A stretch of 64,000 nucleotides of DNA from Dehalobacterium sp040766325 (lineage in GTDB: Bacteria; Bacillota; Dehalobacteriia; Dehalobacteriales; Dehalobacteriaceae): positions 1 to 64,000 of the forward strand of contig JAXGQR010000004.1 of the NCBI GenBank assembly GCA_040766325.1, in the 5' to 3' direction. Numbering within the stretch: the stretch's first letter is position 1; every line of letters begins with the position of its first letter. Position numbers and translations under genes: made by a program. This document shows positions 37,364 through 45,559 of this stretch, in pieces. The notes beneath the pieces were generated by a model. It was not told the origin of the DNA, did no database searches, and saw nothing but the letters and a program-made list of their open reading frames with translations.

Positions 37364-38563
37364 TTAATGGCCACATTGACCATGATGTTGGTGTTCATGG
37401 CAAACGGAACCGGTCGATTTCAGAGAGCCTTGCAGATAAGCTCCTGCCGCTGCTTTGGCCATACCACTTGCTCCAACTATAACCTCGATATTCTTTTCAT
37501 TGAAGATGTCAATAGCGCCGCCACCCATTCCACCTGAAATAATTACATTCACACCCAAATCATTCAAGAAATTAGGCAAGAATCCTGGTCTATGCCCAGG
37601 GTTGGCAATGGTTTCGCTTTTGACGATTTGATTATCTTCGACATCAAAAATCATAAAACCTTCACAATGTCCAAAGTGCTCCGTCACCAGTCCATTATCA
37701 CTTGCTACAGCAATTTTCATCATTTTGTTTCCCTCCATTTTTTTTAAAATTTCTGCAACCGGCTCAAGCCAATTGCCATTGAAAAGTTCTATCATACCCT
37801 TGTCACATGCAACTGAAATTTTGGGGTCGATGGGGATTTTAGCAAGGATCTTTAAATTATGTTTATCGGCTATTTCTTCTATGTGGCTTTCGCCAAATAT
37901 CTGATACTCCTTATCGTTATCAGGGCATTTAAAATAAGACATGTTTTCCACCAGACCGATAATGGGGATTTTCATCATCTCCGCCATCTTGACTGCTTTC
38001 GACACAATCATAGAAACAAGCTCCTGTGGTGAAGTCACAACAATAATTCCGTCAACAGCAATGGATTGAAATACTGTTAGAGGAACATCGCCGGTACCTG
38101 GAGGCATATCGATAAACATATAATCCACATCGTCCCATATAACTTCAGACCAAAACTGCTTGACCATACCGGCAATGAGTGGGCCTCTCCAAACAACCGG
38201 ATCGGTATCGTTTTCTAAAAGCAAATTAACAGACATAATGTCGATACCGCTCTTGGTTCTAACAGGGATTAATCCATGCTCACTGTTTGAAGCTCTTCCG
38301 TTAACACCAAATGCTTTAGGAATAGATGGTCCGGTAACGTCCGCATCAAGAATGGCGGTATGATGACCCATTCTATTCATTGTAACCGCAAGCATTGAGG
38401 TTACCAGAGACTTACCAACTCCTCCTTTTCCACTGACAACACCAATAACCTTTTTGACGCTACTCATCTCATGCAGTTGCTCAGAGAAATCCGTCTCTTG
38501 TTCTTTTCTTTCTGTGCAGCCTTCTGAATTACTGCTGCGGCTTTGATTGCATTTTTCGCTCAT
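37364..38563 (-). CDS. Mrp/NBP35-family ATPase fused to a NifX-type domain
   Basis: 399 residues. A Cys-bearing N-terminal arm (about 1-35) leads to the P-loop ATPase with VVSGKGGVGKS (about 42-52), the DADVTGPSIP switch and FIDMPPGTGD. Near residue 207 the usual Mrp CPxC motif, which holds a bridging [4Fe-4S] cluster, reads CPDN. Residues about 280-385 form a Nitro_FeMo-Co domain (MKIAVASDNGLVTEHFGHCE), and the tail is His/Cys-rich (CHEHQHHGQCGH). The protein probably carries or inserts Fe-S or metal clusters. It ends a gene row with two ferredoxin-ATPases. Confidence 0.88.
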   Translation of the reverse strand: MSEKCNQSRSSNSEGCTERKEQETDFSEQLHEMSSVKKVIGVVSGKGGVGKSLVTSMLAVTMNRMGHHTAILDADVTGPSIPKAFGVNGRASNSEHGLIPVRTKSGIDIMSVNLLLENDTDPVVWRGPLIAGMVKQFWSEVIWDDVDYMFIDMPPGTGDVPLTVFQSIAVDGIIVVTSPQELVSMIVSKAVKMAEMMKIPIIGLVENMSYFKCPDNDKEYQIFGESHIEEIADKHNLKILAKIPIDPKISVACDKGMIELFNGNWLEPVAEILKKMEGNKMMKIAVASDNGLVTEHFGHCEGFMIFDVEDNQIVKSETIANPGHRPGFLPNFLNDLGVNVIISGGMGGGAIDIFNEKNIEVIVGASGMAKAAAGAYLQGSLKSTGSVCHEHQHHGQCGH

Positions 38564-38643
38564 ACTTTTGCTCCTTTGCTAGATATTAAAGTTTTATATG
38601 TAAACATCAAATTAACTTTAACCTCTTTGGTTATTTCAGCCTG

Positions 38644-38661
38644 TAAGGGTCATATCCCTTA
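38644..38661. promoter_or_regulatory. Inverted repeat upstream of the Mrp fusion gene
   Basis: TAAGGG-TCATAT-CCCTTA is a perfect 6-bp dyad in the 212-bp gap before the Mrp gene. A TATAAT lies next to it on the minus strand. It may be an operator or a small mRNA hairpin. Confidence 0.35.
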
Positions 38662-38775
38662 TAATTAATTATAGTCACTGAATTATCACTTTTTAATAGA
38701 TTCAGTAATTCATTGTGCTTTTTATTGCCTCTTCCGCGAAGTCTTTAATAAGCATGACTTTTAGTCATCACATTA

Positions 38776-39636
38776 TTAAAAAAGTAGATTCATTGTCTTG
38801 TGGTAAACCTCTTTAGCAGCCGTCCCTGAGGTGCAGTCTATATCTACAATAGTTTGACCATTATTAATAGCTTTTACTGCGTTGGAATCAAAGGGTATTT
38901 TGCCGATAAAGGGCAGACCCTTTTTTACACAAAACTCCTCAATTTTTTCTGTGTTTTCAATGTTAGTGTCATACTTGTTGATACATACTGCTATTTTTAT
39001 TCCAAATTGAGACGCTGTATCTATGATGCGCTTCATATCGCTGATGCCTGATATTGAAGGCTCTGCGACTATCAAAACCATATCCACGCCACTAAGTGAT
39101 GCAATAACAGGACAACCTATGCCCGGAGATCCATCAATTATGGCCAGCTGAGTATCAACTGCTGCCGACTTCATCTGTTTTTTCACCTCAGTTACAAGCA
39201 ATCCGGAGGTACCGCTGCCCATTTTAAGTTGTGCTGTTGAAAACACTTTTTCCTTATCAGAATACAGCATTAATTCTCCAGCTACTGCCGGTATCAAAGT
39301 TATCGCTTCTAGAGGACAAACATACTCACAAACGCCGCAGCCTTCACAAGCAAAAAAATCCACTTTATATTTTTCATCTACTAAAATAGCATCAAAGCGG
39401 CAATTTTGTCTGCACTGACCGCATTCAATACACAGTTCCCGATTAATCTCCGCTTTTGGCAATCCATAATAGTCAGTTCTTTCCGGTTCAGCATTCCACC
39501 CGGTTATAAGGTGCAGATTAGGGGCATCTACATCACAATCCGCATATGCCTTGGCATCGGCGAGTTTTATAAATGCACTTGCTATTGTAGTCTTTCCGGT
39601 ACCCCCTTTTCCACTAAGGATTAGTAGTTGTTTCAT
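38776..39636 (-). CDS. Ferredoxin-domain MinD-superfamily ATPase (second of pair)
   Basis: 286 residues. The deviant Walker A is SGKGGTGKT (about 8-16) and a DCDVDAPN switch follows. Inserted ferredoxin motifs CIECGQCRQNCRFDA and CEGCGVCEYVCPLEA (about 70-112) bind two [4Fe-4S] clusters, and the Walker B-like IDGSPGIGCPV is at about 168. Such proteins occur in pairs in strict anaerobes beside NifX genes. They are thought to help assemble or insert metal clusters, but no activity is proven. The gene overlaps its partner by 23 bp. Confidence 0.88.
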   Translation of the reverse strand: MKQLLILSGKGGTGKTTIASAFIKLADAKAYADCDVDAPNLHLITGWNAEPERTDYYGLPKAEINRELCIECGQCRQNCRFDAILVDEKYKVDFFACEGCGVCEYVCPLEAITLIPAVAGELMLYSDKEKVFSTAQLKMGSGTSGLLVTEVKKQMKSAAVDTQLAIIDGSPGIGCPVIASLSGVDMVLIVAEPSISGISDMKRIIDTASQFGIKIAVCINKYDTNIENTEKIEEFCVKKGLPFIGKIPFDSNAVKAINNGQTIVDIDCTSGTAAKEVYHKTMNLLF

Positions 39637-40513
39637 GCTGCACCACCTTCGTTACAGTTTTTAACAGAGAAAAAAACAATTCCTCCATTGTTACTGTTTT
39701 TAGCAAAGAAGAAAACAGTTCCCGGTACTTTTCACTCTTATTTACGGCAATTTCTGCATTTGAATTCAATGTTCCCAGGTCAGTGTCAAAAGGAATCTGT
39801 CCTAAAATCTTAATATTGTTTTCTAAACAGAACTTCTCTGCCGGATTTTCTTCTTCCAAACATTTGTTAAGAACCACTCCAAAAGGCTTATCAAATATCT
39901 TTACCAGTTCGTATACCATTTGGAGGTTGTGAACACCAAACAGTGTCGGTTCAGCTACCAATACGCAATAATCTGCATCTTTGATGCTTTCCATAACAAT
40001 GCAGGCACTCCCGGGGGGGCAATCAATAAAAGTTGGTTTATTGGGGTCCAGATTTTTCTCGGCAAGTAGATCTTTTATGATAGGAATACCCGAAGCCTCA
40101 CCGGTGTTTAGTATTCCTGTGTATATCGTTACTTGGCCTGAAGTGCCTTCTTGTACTTTGCCAATAACCTTGTCTTTTTCAGATAGTGCCTTTTCCGGGC
40201 AAACCAAGATACAGCCACCACAGGAGTGGCACACATCGTCAAAAACAATCACTTTATTTTTAATATAGGCAAGAGCGTTGAATTTGCAAAAATCAACACA
40301 TTTTCTGCATCCATTGCATAGTTCATGATTTACCTTTGGAATCTTTATTGATATTTCTGTATCCTTAATTCCATCAGGCTTAAAAAACAAATACCCATTC
40401 GGCTCTTCTACATCACAATCGATATACGTTGATGATTGCGCTGCCATCGCTAAATTTACTGACACCAGCGTTTTTCCCGTGCCGCCCTTACCGCTTAGCA
40501 CAGCGATTCTCAT
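39614..40513 (-). CDS. Ferredoxin-domain MinD-superfamily ATPase (first of pair)
   Basis: 299 residues from ATG 40513, which begins directly after the TAA of the NifX gene. Walker A is SGKGGTGKT (about 6-14), followed by CDVEEPNGY. The ferredoxin motifs are CNGCRKCVDFCKFNA and CHSCGGCILVCPEKA. IDCPPGSACIV is the switch II region. The last 30 residues contain a repeated LF(S/F)SLLKTVT, caused by a 39-bp duplication at the 3' end. Probably works together with the paralogue downstream as a heterodimer. Confidence 0.88.
   Translation of the reverse strand: MRIAVLSGKGGTGKTLVSVNLAMAAQSSTYIDCDVEEPNGYLFFKPDGIKDTEISIKIPKVNHELCNGCRKCVDFCKFNALAYIKNKVIVFDDVCHSCGGCILVCPEKALSEKDKVIGKVQEGTSGQVTIYTGILNTGEASGIPIIKDLLAEKNLDPNKPTFIDCPPGSACIVMESIKDADYCVLVAEPTLFGVHNLQMVYELVKIFDKPFGVVLNKCLEEENPAEKFCLENNIKILGQIPFDTDLGTLNSNAEIAVNKSEKYRELFSSLLKTVTMEELFFSLLKTVTKVVQHETTTNP
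39644..39721 (-). repeat. 39-bp tandem duplication at the end of a gene
   Basis: Two copies (39683-39721 and 39644-39682) read GAACTGTTTTCTTCTTTGC... and GAATTGTTTTTTTCTCTGT..., differing at about eight positions. It is 13 codons long, so it keeps the frame. The copies also duplicate the RBS region of the next gene. Confidence 0.75.
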
Positions 40514-40514
40514 A

Positions 40515-40883
40515 TTAATTGCCGCCTTGTCCATGAAATCCAGCATGAAATTCATTCAGCATGGGTAGTTTCCCATCGATAAAAGCGGCGATATTATCCT
40601 TTGCCAAAGCTGATGTTGTTTTATATATTTTGATATCGGCAGATTTAATCACGTCGGCAGCGTTTTGCCCACATCTAGGGATCAACAAAACATCTACTTT
40701 ATTATCTACTATTGTTTGTGCAGCTTTAATTCCGGCACCCCCTGTGCTTGTTGCCGCACTGTTATCAATAAATACACTTTCTTTAGTTTCTATATCATAA
40801 ATAAGATAATAGGGAGTGCGCCCAAAGGATGCACATACGTTTGACTCTAAAGTTTTTTCATCTACTGGAATTGATATTTTCAT
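40515..40883 (-). CDS. NifX-type cofactor-domain protein
   Basis: 122 residues from ATG 40883 with CGGAGG upstream. Nitro_FeMo-Co domain: MKISIPVDEKTLESNVCASF, GAGIKAAQTIVDNKVDVLLI and CGQNAADVIKSADIKIYK. Two cysteines (about residues 17 and 73) could bind metal. It lies between the UPF0251 regulator and the ferredoxin-ATPases. Confidence 0.88.
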   Translation of the reverse strand: MKISIPVDEKTLESNVCASFGRTPYYLIYDIETKESVFIDNSAATSTGGAGIKAAQTIVDNKVDVLLIPRCGQNAADVIKSADIKIYKTTSALAKDNIAAFIDGKLPMLNEFHAGFHGQGGN

Positions 40884-40917
40884 AAGAATCCTCCGTTCTT
40901 TTTTAATTCTAAATAAA

Positions 40918-41265
40918 TCATCTACCATGCCTTTGCCTATGGCAACCGCGTCTACAACTATTCCCTAACCCATCACAAAGACGGTATTCACCACCCTCAA
41001 TCAACAGTACCTTTCCCTTAACTAATGATTCGGCCAACTTTCTTCTGGCCTCAATATAAATGCCTTGAACGGTACTACGAGCCACATTCATCTTCGCGGC
41101 GCACTCTTCTTGTGTAAAGCCCTCCAAATCAATAAGTCTTATCGTTTCATACTCATCAACGGTCATGTTTACATGTTTTTTTGCATCTGATGATGAATCA
41201 AGGGGACCGAATCTATTACTCTCAGGCAAGCAACAAACTTTTCTCCATTTCATCGGTCTTGCCAT
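40918..41265 (-). CDS. UPF0251/DUF134 helix-turn-helix protein
   Basis: 115 residues. RPMKWRKVC at the N-terminus and the HTH TVDEYETIRLIDLEGFTQEE with STVQGIYIEARRKLAESL define the family. The N-terminus and C-terminus hold cysteines (CCLP, CDGLGNSCRRGC), which may sense metal or redox. It is the best candidate for the regulator of this cluster. A strong hairpin lies just upstream of its start. Confidence 0.88.
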   Translation of the reverse strand: MARPMKWRKVCCLPESNRFGPLDSSSDAKKHVNMTVDEYETIRLIDLEGFTQEECAAKMNVARSTVQGIYIEARRKLAESLVKGKVLLIEGGEYRLCDGLGNSCRRGCHRQRHGR

Positions 41266-41284
41266 GGTTTATCACTTCCCTCTT

Positions 41285-41324
41285 AATCAGAAATAACCAG
41301 AGTGTCCTCAGGTTATCTCTGATT
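41285..41324 (-). promoter_or_regulatory. Long hairpin between DUF5320 and UPF0251 genes
   Basis: AATCAGAAATAACC and GGTTATCTCTGATT form a 14-bp stem with one mismatch and a 12-nt loop. There is no T-run after it on the minus strand, so it is more likely a processing or attenuation site than a terminator. Confidence 0.6.
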
Positions 41325-41328
41325 CCTG

Positions 41329-41646
41329 TTATAGGTTCTCTAATTGCTTATCAATAGCTTCAAGTTGATCTTTTAACATAGTTTTCTGTTCATGGAGCAA
41401 CTCTTTTTCTGTTTTCGTGGAGTTCTGATTAGATGAGGTCTGGTTAACTGCAAAACCTCTACCAAAACCGCGGCCATAACCGCGGCCATAACCACGACCA
41501 AAACCTCGTCTGCAAGCATTTCCAAGACCGAATCTCATTCCAAAACCAGCTCCACGCTTGACTAAATTCGTACCTGTGCAAAGACCTAAACCTCTTCCCG
41601 TCGTTGATCCAGCGCCTATTGGGCCGGTTCCATCCCTTCTTGGCAT
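41329..41646 (-). CDS. DUF5320-family Gly/Arg-rich small protein
   Basis: 105 residues from ATG 41646, set by AAGGAGGTGAAGAAC. The start MPRRDGTGPIGAGSTTGRGL is the family signature. A tract of (FY)GRG repeats (about residues 45-62) and a C-terminal coiled coil (EKELLHEQKTMLKDQLEAID) follow. The function is unknown, but the family often accompanies NifX and ferredoxin-ATPase genes. It is the first gene of the cluster. Confidence 0.85.
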   Translation of the reverse strand: MPRRDGTGPIGAGSTTGRGLGLCTGTNLVKRGAGFGMRFGLGNACRRGFGRGYGRGYGRGFGRGFAVNQTSSNQNSTKTEKELLHEQKTMLKDQLEAIDKQLENL

Positions 41647-41670
41647 GTTCTTCACCTCCTTATGGTTTAT

Positions 41671-41718
41671 GACATATGCTTTATACTCATACTATACTCT
41701 GTTTGCGTCATATGTCAA
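41671..41718 (-). promoter_or_regulatory. Promoter with GACATATG repeats at head of the NifX/ATPase cluster
   Basis: On the minus strand TTGACA (41713-41718), 16 bp, TATAGT (41691-41696), then GCATATGTC (41671-41679). TGACATATG overlaps the -35 box. The geometry is nearly the same as at 37257-37306. Confidence 0.75.
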
Positions 41719-41800
41719 TAACCTTTCAGAGAAAAATGGTGAAATGGAACATTTTTGTCGGGTCATTAATTTTTTCTTTGAAGATTCTTCCCTTGAAACG

Positions 41801-41850
41801 AAAAAAGAGCGTGTCGCTCAACGTATTAAATTAACGTTTTGCAACACGCC
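41801..41850 (-). terminator. Terminator of the mod operon
   Basis: On the minus strand GCGTGTTGC and GCGACACGC (one G-U pair) enclose an inner ACGTT/AACGT stem, followed by TCTTTTTTC. It lies 84 bp after the modC stop. Confidence 0.85.
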
Positions 41851-41933
41851 CATCCTTACGCTTATATTCTCCGATTAAAACACTTAGCGTCGGCAGCTCG
41901 GAGATATATTTATTTTAAAAGAAATGAAGATAA

Positions 41934-43055
41934 TTATAGGTTTTGGAACAGGTGGATGTGATCCACGTCCAGCGATAAATTTACCATTGATCCCACCTTT
42001 AAATCCCACCTATCCCACTCATTATGGGATAAGGCAACATACCAATTTCCTTTTCCTTCACAGATCACTTCAACATGAGAGCTGTAAAATATAATTTTTT
42101 CCACATAGGCTGTCCAGGTATTCTGTTTATCGGAAATAAAATTTTCCCTTGGCCTAAGCTCCAATTGCCCCGGCTGAATCAAAAGGCAAATTTCCTTCTG
42201 ACCCTTGCTGCTTTCATTATTTGCTATGTTTAATTCGGTTACTTTGCTTTCAGGCAATGGCCCAAAAAAACAGTGATTATTTGGATCTCTAAACCAGAAC
42301 ACACCGTTAATGTAGTCAAGTCTTCCTTTGATGATATTTTTACTCCGGGTAAAACCAGCAACAAAAAGAGAACGTGGCTTATGAAAAACCTTCGTGGGAT
42401 CTCCTTGTTGCAGGATTTTTCCTTGATTCATAACTATTACCTTGGTCCCTAACTGTAAAGCCTCCATAAAGTCATGTGTAACATGAATAATTCCCAATTG
42501 TTCTGCTTGATGTATCTCGTGGAGCAGCATCTGCATGGACTGCCTTGTCTGCGGGTCCAAAGCTGATAAGGGCTCATCCAGTAAAAGAACAGGAGGGTTA
42601 ATCAAGATGGCCCTCGCGAGAGAGACCCGCTGCTTCTCACCACCACTTAATGACTGAGGGAAACGCCGCAGCAAATGTGAAATACCCATCACTTCCGTTA
42701 ACCTTGCCAATCGGTTAAGGGTGCTCTGTTCTTTATGCCTTTTTCTGGCCTTGGCTCCGAACAATATGTTTTCCTTTACATTCAAAAAAGGAAAGAGCAA
42801 GCTGTCCTGATAGGCAAATCCCAAGCCCCGCGCCTCCGGAGGCCATGAGGTAATATTGTGATCATCAAGAAATATCTGTCCCGAAACCGGTTTGCGCAAG
42901 CCGACCAGGGTTTCCAGTAACATTGTTTTTCCACATCCGGTAGGACCAAGAATTATTAAGTACTCATTTTGATTCAGTGAAAAGTTAATATCCTTAAGCT
43001 CAAAGCTTCCGGCTCTGACGTTTAGGTCTGCAACTTGAAAAAAAGGGCGATTCAT
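41934..43055 (-). CDS. modC: Molybdate/tungstate ABC transporter ATPase
   Basis: 373 residues. Walker A GPTGCGKT (about 36-43), signature LSGGEKQRVSLARA (about 131) and Walker B VLLLDEPLSALD are intact. The C-terminal 130 residues are a MOP/TOBE-like domain (LELRPRENF onward), which binds oxyanion for control in this family. The ATG overlaps the modB end by 4 bp. Confidence 0.9.
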   Translation of the reverse strand: MNRPFFQVADLNVRAGSFELKDINFSLNQNEYLIILGPTGCGKTMLLETLVGLRKPVSGQIFLDDHNITSWPPEARGLGFAYQDSLLFPFLNVKENILFGAKARKRHKEQSTLNRLARLTEVMGISHLLRRFPQSLSGGEKQRVSLARAILINPPVLLLDEPLSALDPQTRQSMQMLLHEIHQAEQLGIIHVTHDFMEALQLGTKVIVMNQGKILQQGDPTKVFHKPRSLFVAGFTRSKNIIKGRLDYINGVFWFRDPNNHCFFGPLPESKVTELNIANNESSKGQKEICLLIQPGQLELRPRENFISDKQNTWTAYVEKIIFYSSHVEVICEGKGNWYVALSHNEWDRWDLKVGSMVNLSLDVDHIHLFQNL

Positions 43056-43867
43056 ACCCGTACCTCATTTCGAAGAAACGCTTTTATTAAAATAAGCAAT
43101 ACCAGAGCCAATAAAAGCATGACTATTGCCGCGGAAATGGCAAATTTTATATCGCCAATTGACATGTTAAGAAAAACTGCCACGGAAAGTGTCTCTGTTT
43201 TCATCCTTGTGATCCCGGCCAGCATTGCTGTTGCTCCAAACTCTCCTAAGGCACGGGTCCAGGCCATCATGGTTCCACTCATAAGACCGTTTTTTGCCAA
43301 AGGCAGCGTAACCATCAGAAAGACCATGGGCGGAGAAAAACCTAAAGTATTGGCCACCCTTTCCATTCGTTGATCTATTGCAGAAAAAGCTTGCTTAAAG
43401 CTTTTAATGGCAAAAGGAGTGGCAATAAACCATTGGGCCACAATAACACCCAACGGGGTAAAGACAACGTTGATGCCGACCTGGGCCAAGCTTTCGCCCA
43501 AAAACGGACCAAAAAAAATCATTAATGCAATCCCGCTTACCAAGGGAGGCAATACAATCGGAATATCTATTAACACTTCTAAGAAAGCACTGCCCGGAAG
43601 CCGATAGCGGGACATAATATAGCCGCATGGCAAGGCAAAAAGGACAGCAAAAAGTATGGCCAGTAAAGAAGTCCAAAGGGTAAACTTTATGGAAAAATGA
43701 AACTCCGGATGTTTAAGTATATTAATAAAGGTATCCAGATCACTAAAGGAGCATAAACCGATAATCACTAACAGAAGAAAAAGAATCATAACAGCAAACA
43801 TGATCCATAATGCAGCAAAATATATGCTGCCGGACAGTTCGCTATACTTATTCTGTTTTAAAGCCAT
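43052..43867 (-). CDS. modB: Molybdate/tungstate ABC transporter permease
   Basis: 271 residues from ATG 43867; an in-frame start at 43891 is also possible. It has about six transmembrane helices and the permease EAA loop QAFSAIDQRMERVANTLGFS with RALGEFGATAMLAG, typical of ModB/WtpB. It overlaps modA by about 20 bp. Confidence 0.88.
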   Translation of the reverse strand: MALKQNKYSELSGSIYFAALWIMFAVMILFLLLVIIGLCSFSDLDTFINILKHPEFHFSIKFTLWTSLLAILFAVLFALPCGYIMSRYRLPGSAFLEVLIDIPIVLPPLVSGIALMIFFGPFLGESLAQVGINVVFTPLGVIVAQWFIATPFAIKSFKQAFSAIDQRMERVANTLGFSPPMVFLMVTLPLAKNGLMSGTMMAWTRALGEFGATAMLAGITRMKTETLSVAVFLNMSIGDIKFAISAAIVMLLLALVLLILIKAFLRNEVRV

Positions 43868-44636
43868 ATTTTCCAAAAACTCCCGGGCCATTTTCCTGTA
43901 CGTATTCCATAAAACTCATAGCCAGCTCGTGATCTGTCGAATATATTAACGAGGCAATAGGTATTTCTTCTACCTGATTAACCGCAGGGTCAATTTCAAC
44001 GACTTCAATTTTATCTCTATCTTTAAACGTATTGCTGTATTCAACAATTCCTGCATTTCCCTGTCCCATGGTTATCGCAGCCATTACCTTAGCGGGACTT
44101 TCCAAATTGGCTATAATATTCTCTTCTATTTCATCTGTTTTGCCGATCTTAGCAAAAATCTTATACGCCGTTTTGCCTATAGTGGTAGCATCCTTATCCG
44201 GGATTACCAATTCTATCCCTTCATTGGCAAGGTCTTCAATTGACGATACTTGACCCGGATTATCCTTGGGGGTAACAATCACCGGAGTATGATAAGCGAT
44301 TGGACTAATCACTAGATCAATATGTCCTTTTTCCTCTGCCTGTTCAACAAAAGTCATCCCTCCAGGCATGTAGATATCTCCTTTTTTCATAGTTTCTACT
44401 TGATTCAGCAAAGCGCCGGAATTATTAAAGTTCATTTCAACTTTTACTCCAGTTTCCTCTTCAAAAGAGGTAGCCAATTCGCTGACAGGCTCTTTCAGAT
44501 TGGCACCCACATAGGCAAATAAAGATTTTGCTTCCTCCGTAGTGTTATCTGCTTCATTAGCGCAACCTCCCAAAACAAATAAAGCCATCACCACAATTAA
44601 TATCAATCTTATCTTTCTTGTTGCGTTGTAAAACAT
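43848..44636 (-). CDS. modA: Molybdate/tungstate-binding lipoprotein
   Basis: 262 residues from ATG 44636, set by AAGGAGGAAAAA. The lipoprotein signal peptide ends LFVLGGC. The periplasmic-type oxyanion-binding fold shows FAYVGANLKEPVSELATSFE and NFNNSGALLNQVETMKKGDI, with the Ser/Tyr contacts expected for ModA. Molybdate versus tungstate cannot be told apart here. Confidence 0.9.
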   Translation of the reverse strand: MFYNATRKIRLILIVVMALFVLGGCANEADNTTEEAKSLFAYVGANLKEPVSELATSFEEETGVKVEMNFNNSGALLNQVETMKKGDIYMPGGMTFVEQAEEKGHIDLVISPIAYHTPVIVTPKDNPGQVSSIEDLANEGIELVIPDKDATTIGKTAYKIFAKIGKTDEIEENIIANLESPAKVMAAITMGQGNAGIVEYSNTFKDRDKIEVVEIDPAVNQVEEIPIASLIYSTDHELAMSFMEYVQENGPGVFGKYGFKTE

Positions 44637-44710
44637 TTTTTCCTCCTTATAATTTTCATAGGCTCCCGGCATGTGCCAAAGCAGATGCCAAGACCCATTA
44701 GGTTATTAAT

Positions 44711-45559
44711 TTAATTTTCGGATAATTCCATCTTTACACCAACATCAACCGGCTTGCCAAAATAAACCCAAGTGGTATTAATTGAATCAACACCTGTAGC
44801 AGCATATCCCTCTATATTTTCCGCATTGATTCCACCGGTTGCTATCAGTATGATTTCTGGATTTATTTCTCTTATTTCTTCTACAATTGCCCTCAACTCC
44901 TCATGTGGGATTTTATCAAATTGGATCCCATCGACACCGGCTCGGCACAGCTTAAGAGCGTCTTCCCTGCACTTAGTCTCAACAGTGATCTTTTTTTCAC
45001 ATGCTCTGGCCTTGAAATGAGCCAACTTATTTAAAAACCCATCTATCCCGCCCAGAAAAACCGTATGTTCTTGAAAAATCAGGATCGTTTCTGATAAGCC
45101 AAGCCTGTGGGGCAAGGCTCCCCCATCTACTGCGGCTTTTATGGAGAGTTCCTTTGTTCCGGGGAATATTTTGCGTGTCGTAACCACTTCTATTTTGGGA
45201 TTTATTTTCTTGGCACTGTCCACCAGCCTTCTTGTCCTGGTGGCAATTCCGGAACAATATTCCAGGATATTCATACATACCTTCCATGCCATATGCAGGC
45301 TTTCCGCGCTGCCCTGCCCTGATATTAGAACATCTCCGGCATTTACCATGGTACCGGAAGGAATCATATGATTTGTTTTTATCTCCAGTTTTTCAAAAAT
45401 CCTTTTTGCTACATCGGTGCCGCAGATCACGGCATTTTGCCTGGCGGTATAGGTAATACTTCCTTTTTGGCTTCCAATATTCAACACGTGTGTTGTCAAA
45501 TCAAGATAAGGAATATCTTCTTTAATAAGCTTATTGATTGTTTCATCGGTTATAAACAA
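44711..45559 (-). CDS. modD: ModD, quinolinate phosphoribosyltransferase-like protein of mod operons
   Basis: 282 residues of the NadC fold. ARQNAVICGTDVAKRIFEKL and the TRRLVDSAKKINPKIEVVTT region correspond to the substrate site. VDGGALPHRLGLSETILIF and LIATGGINAENIEGYAATG are present. The gene is 5' of modA on the same strand (75 bp), which fits ModD rather than NAD synthesis. The reaction in molybdenum use is not established. Confidence 0.85.
   Translation of the reverse strand: MFITDETINKLIKEDIPYLDLTTHVLNIGSQKGSITYTARQNAVICGTDVAKRIFEKLEIKTNHMIPSGTMVNAGDVLISGQGSAESLHMAWKVCMNILEYCSGIATRTRRLVDSAKKINPKIEVVTTRKIFPGTKELSIKAAVDGGALPHRLGLSETILIFQEHTVFLGGIDGFLNKLAHFKARACEKKITVETKCREDALKLCRAGVDGIQFDKIPHEELRAIVEEIREINPEIILIATGGINAENIEGYAATGVDSINTTWVYFGKPVDVGVKMELSEN

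Noticed and set aside
41463..41520. Tandem repeat in the DUF5320 gene as a mobile or regulatory repeat
   Set aside because: It encodes the (F/Y)GRG tract usual in this family and stays in frame.
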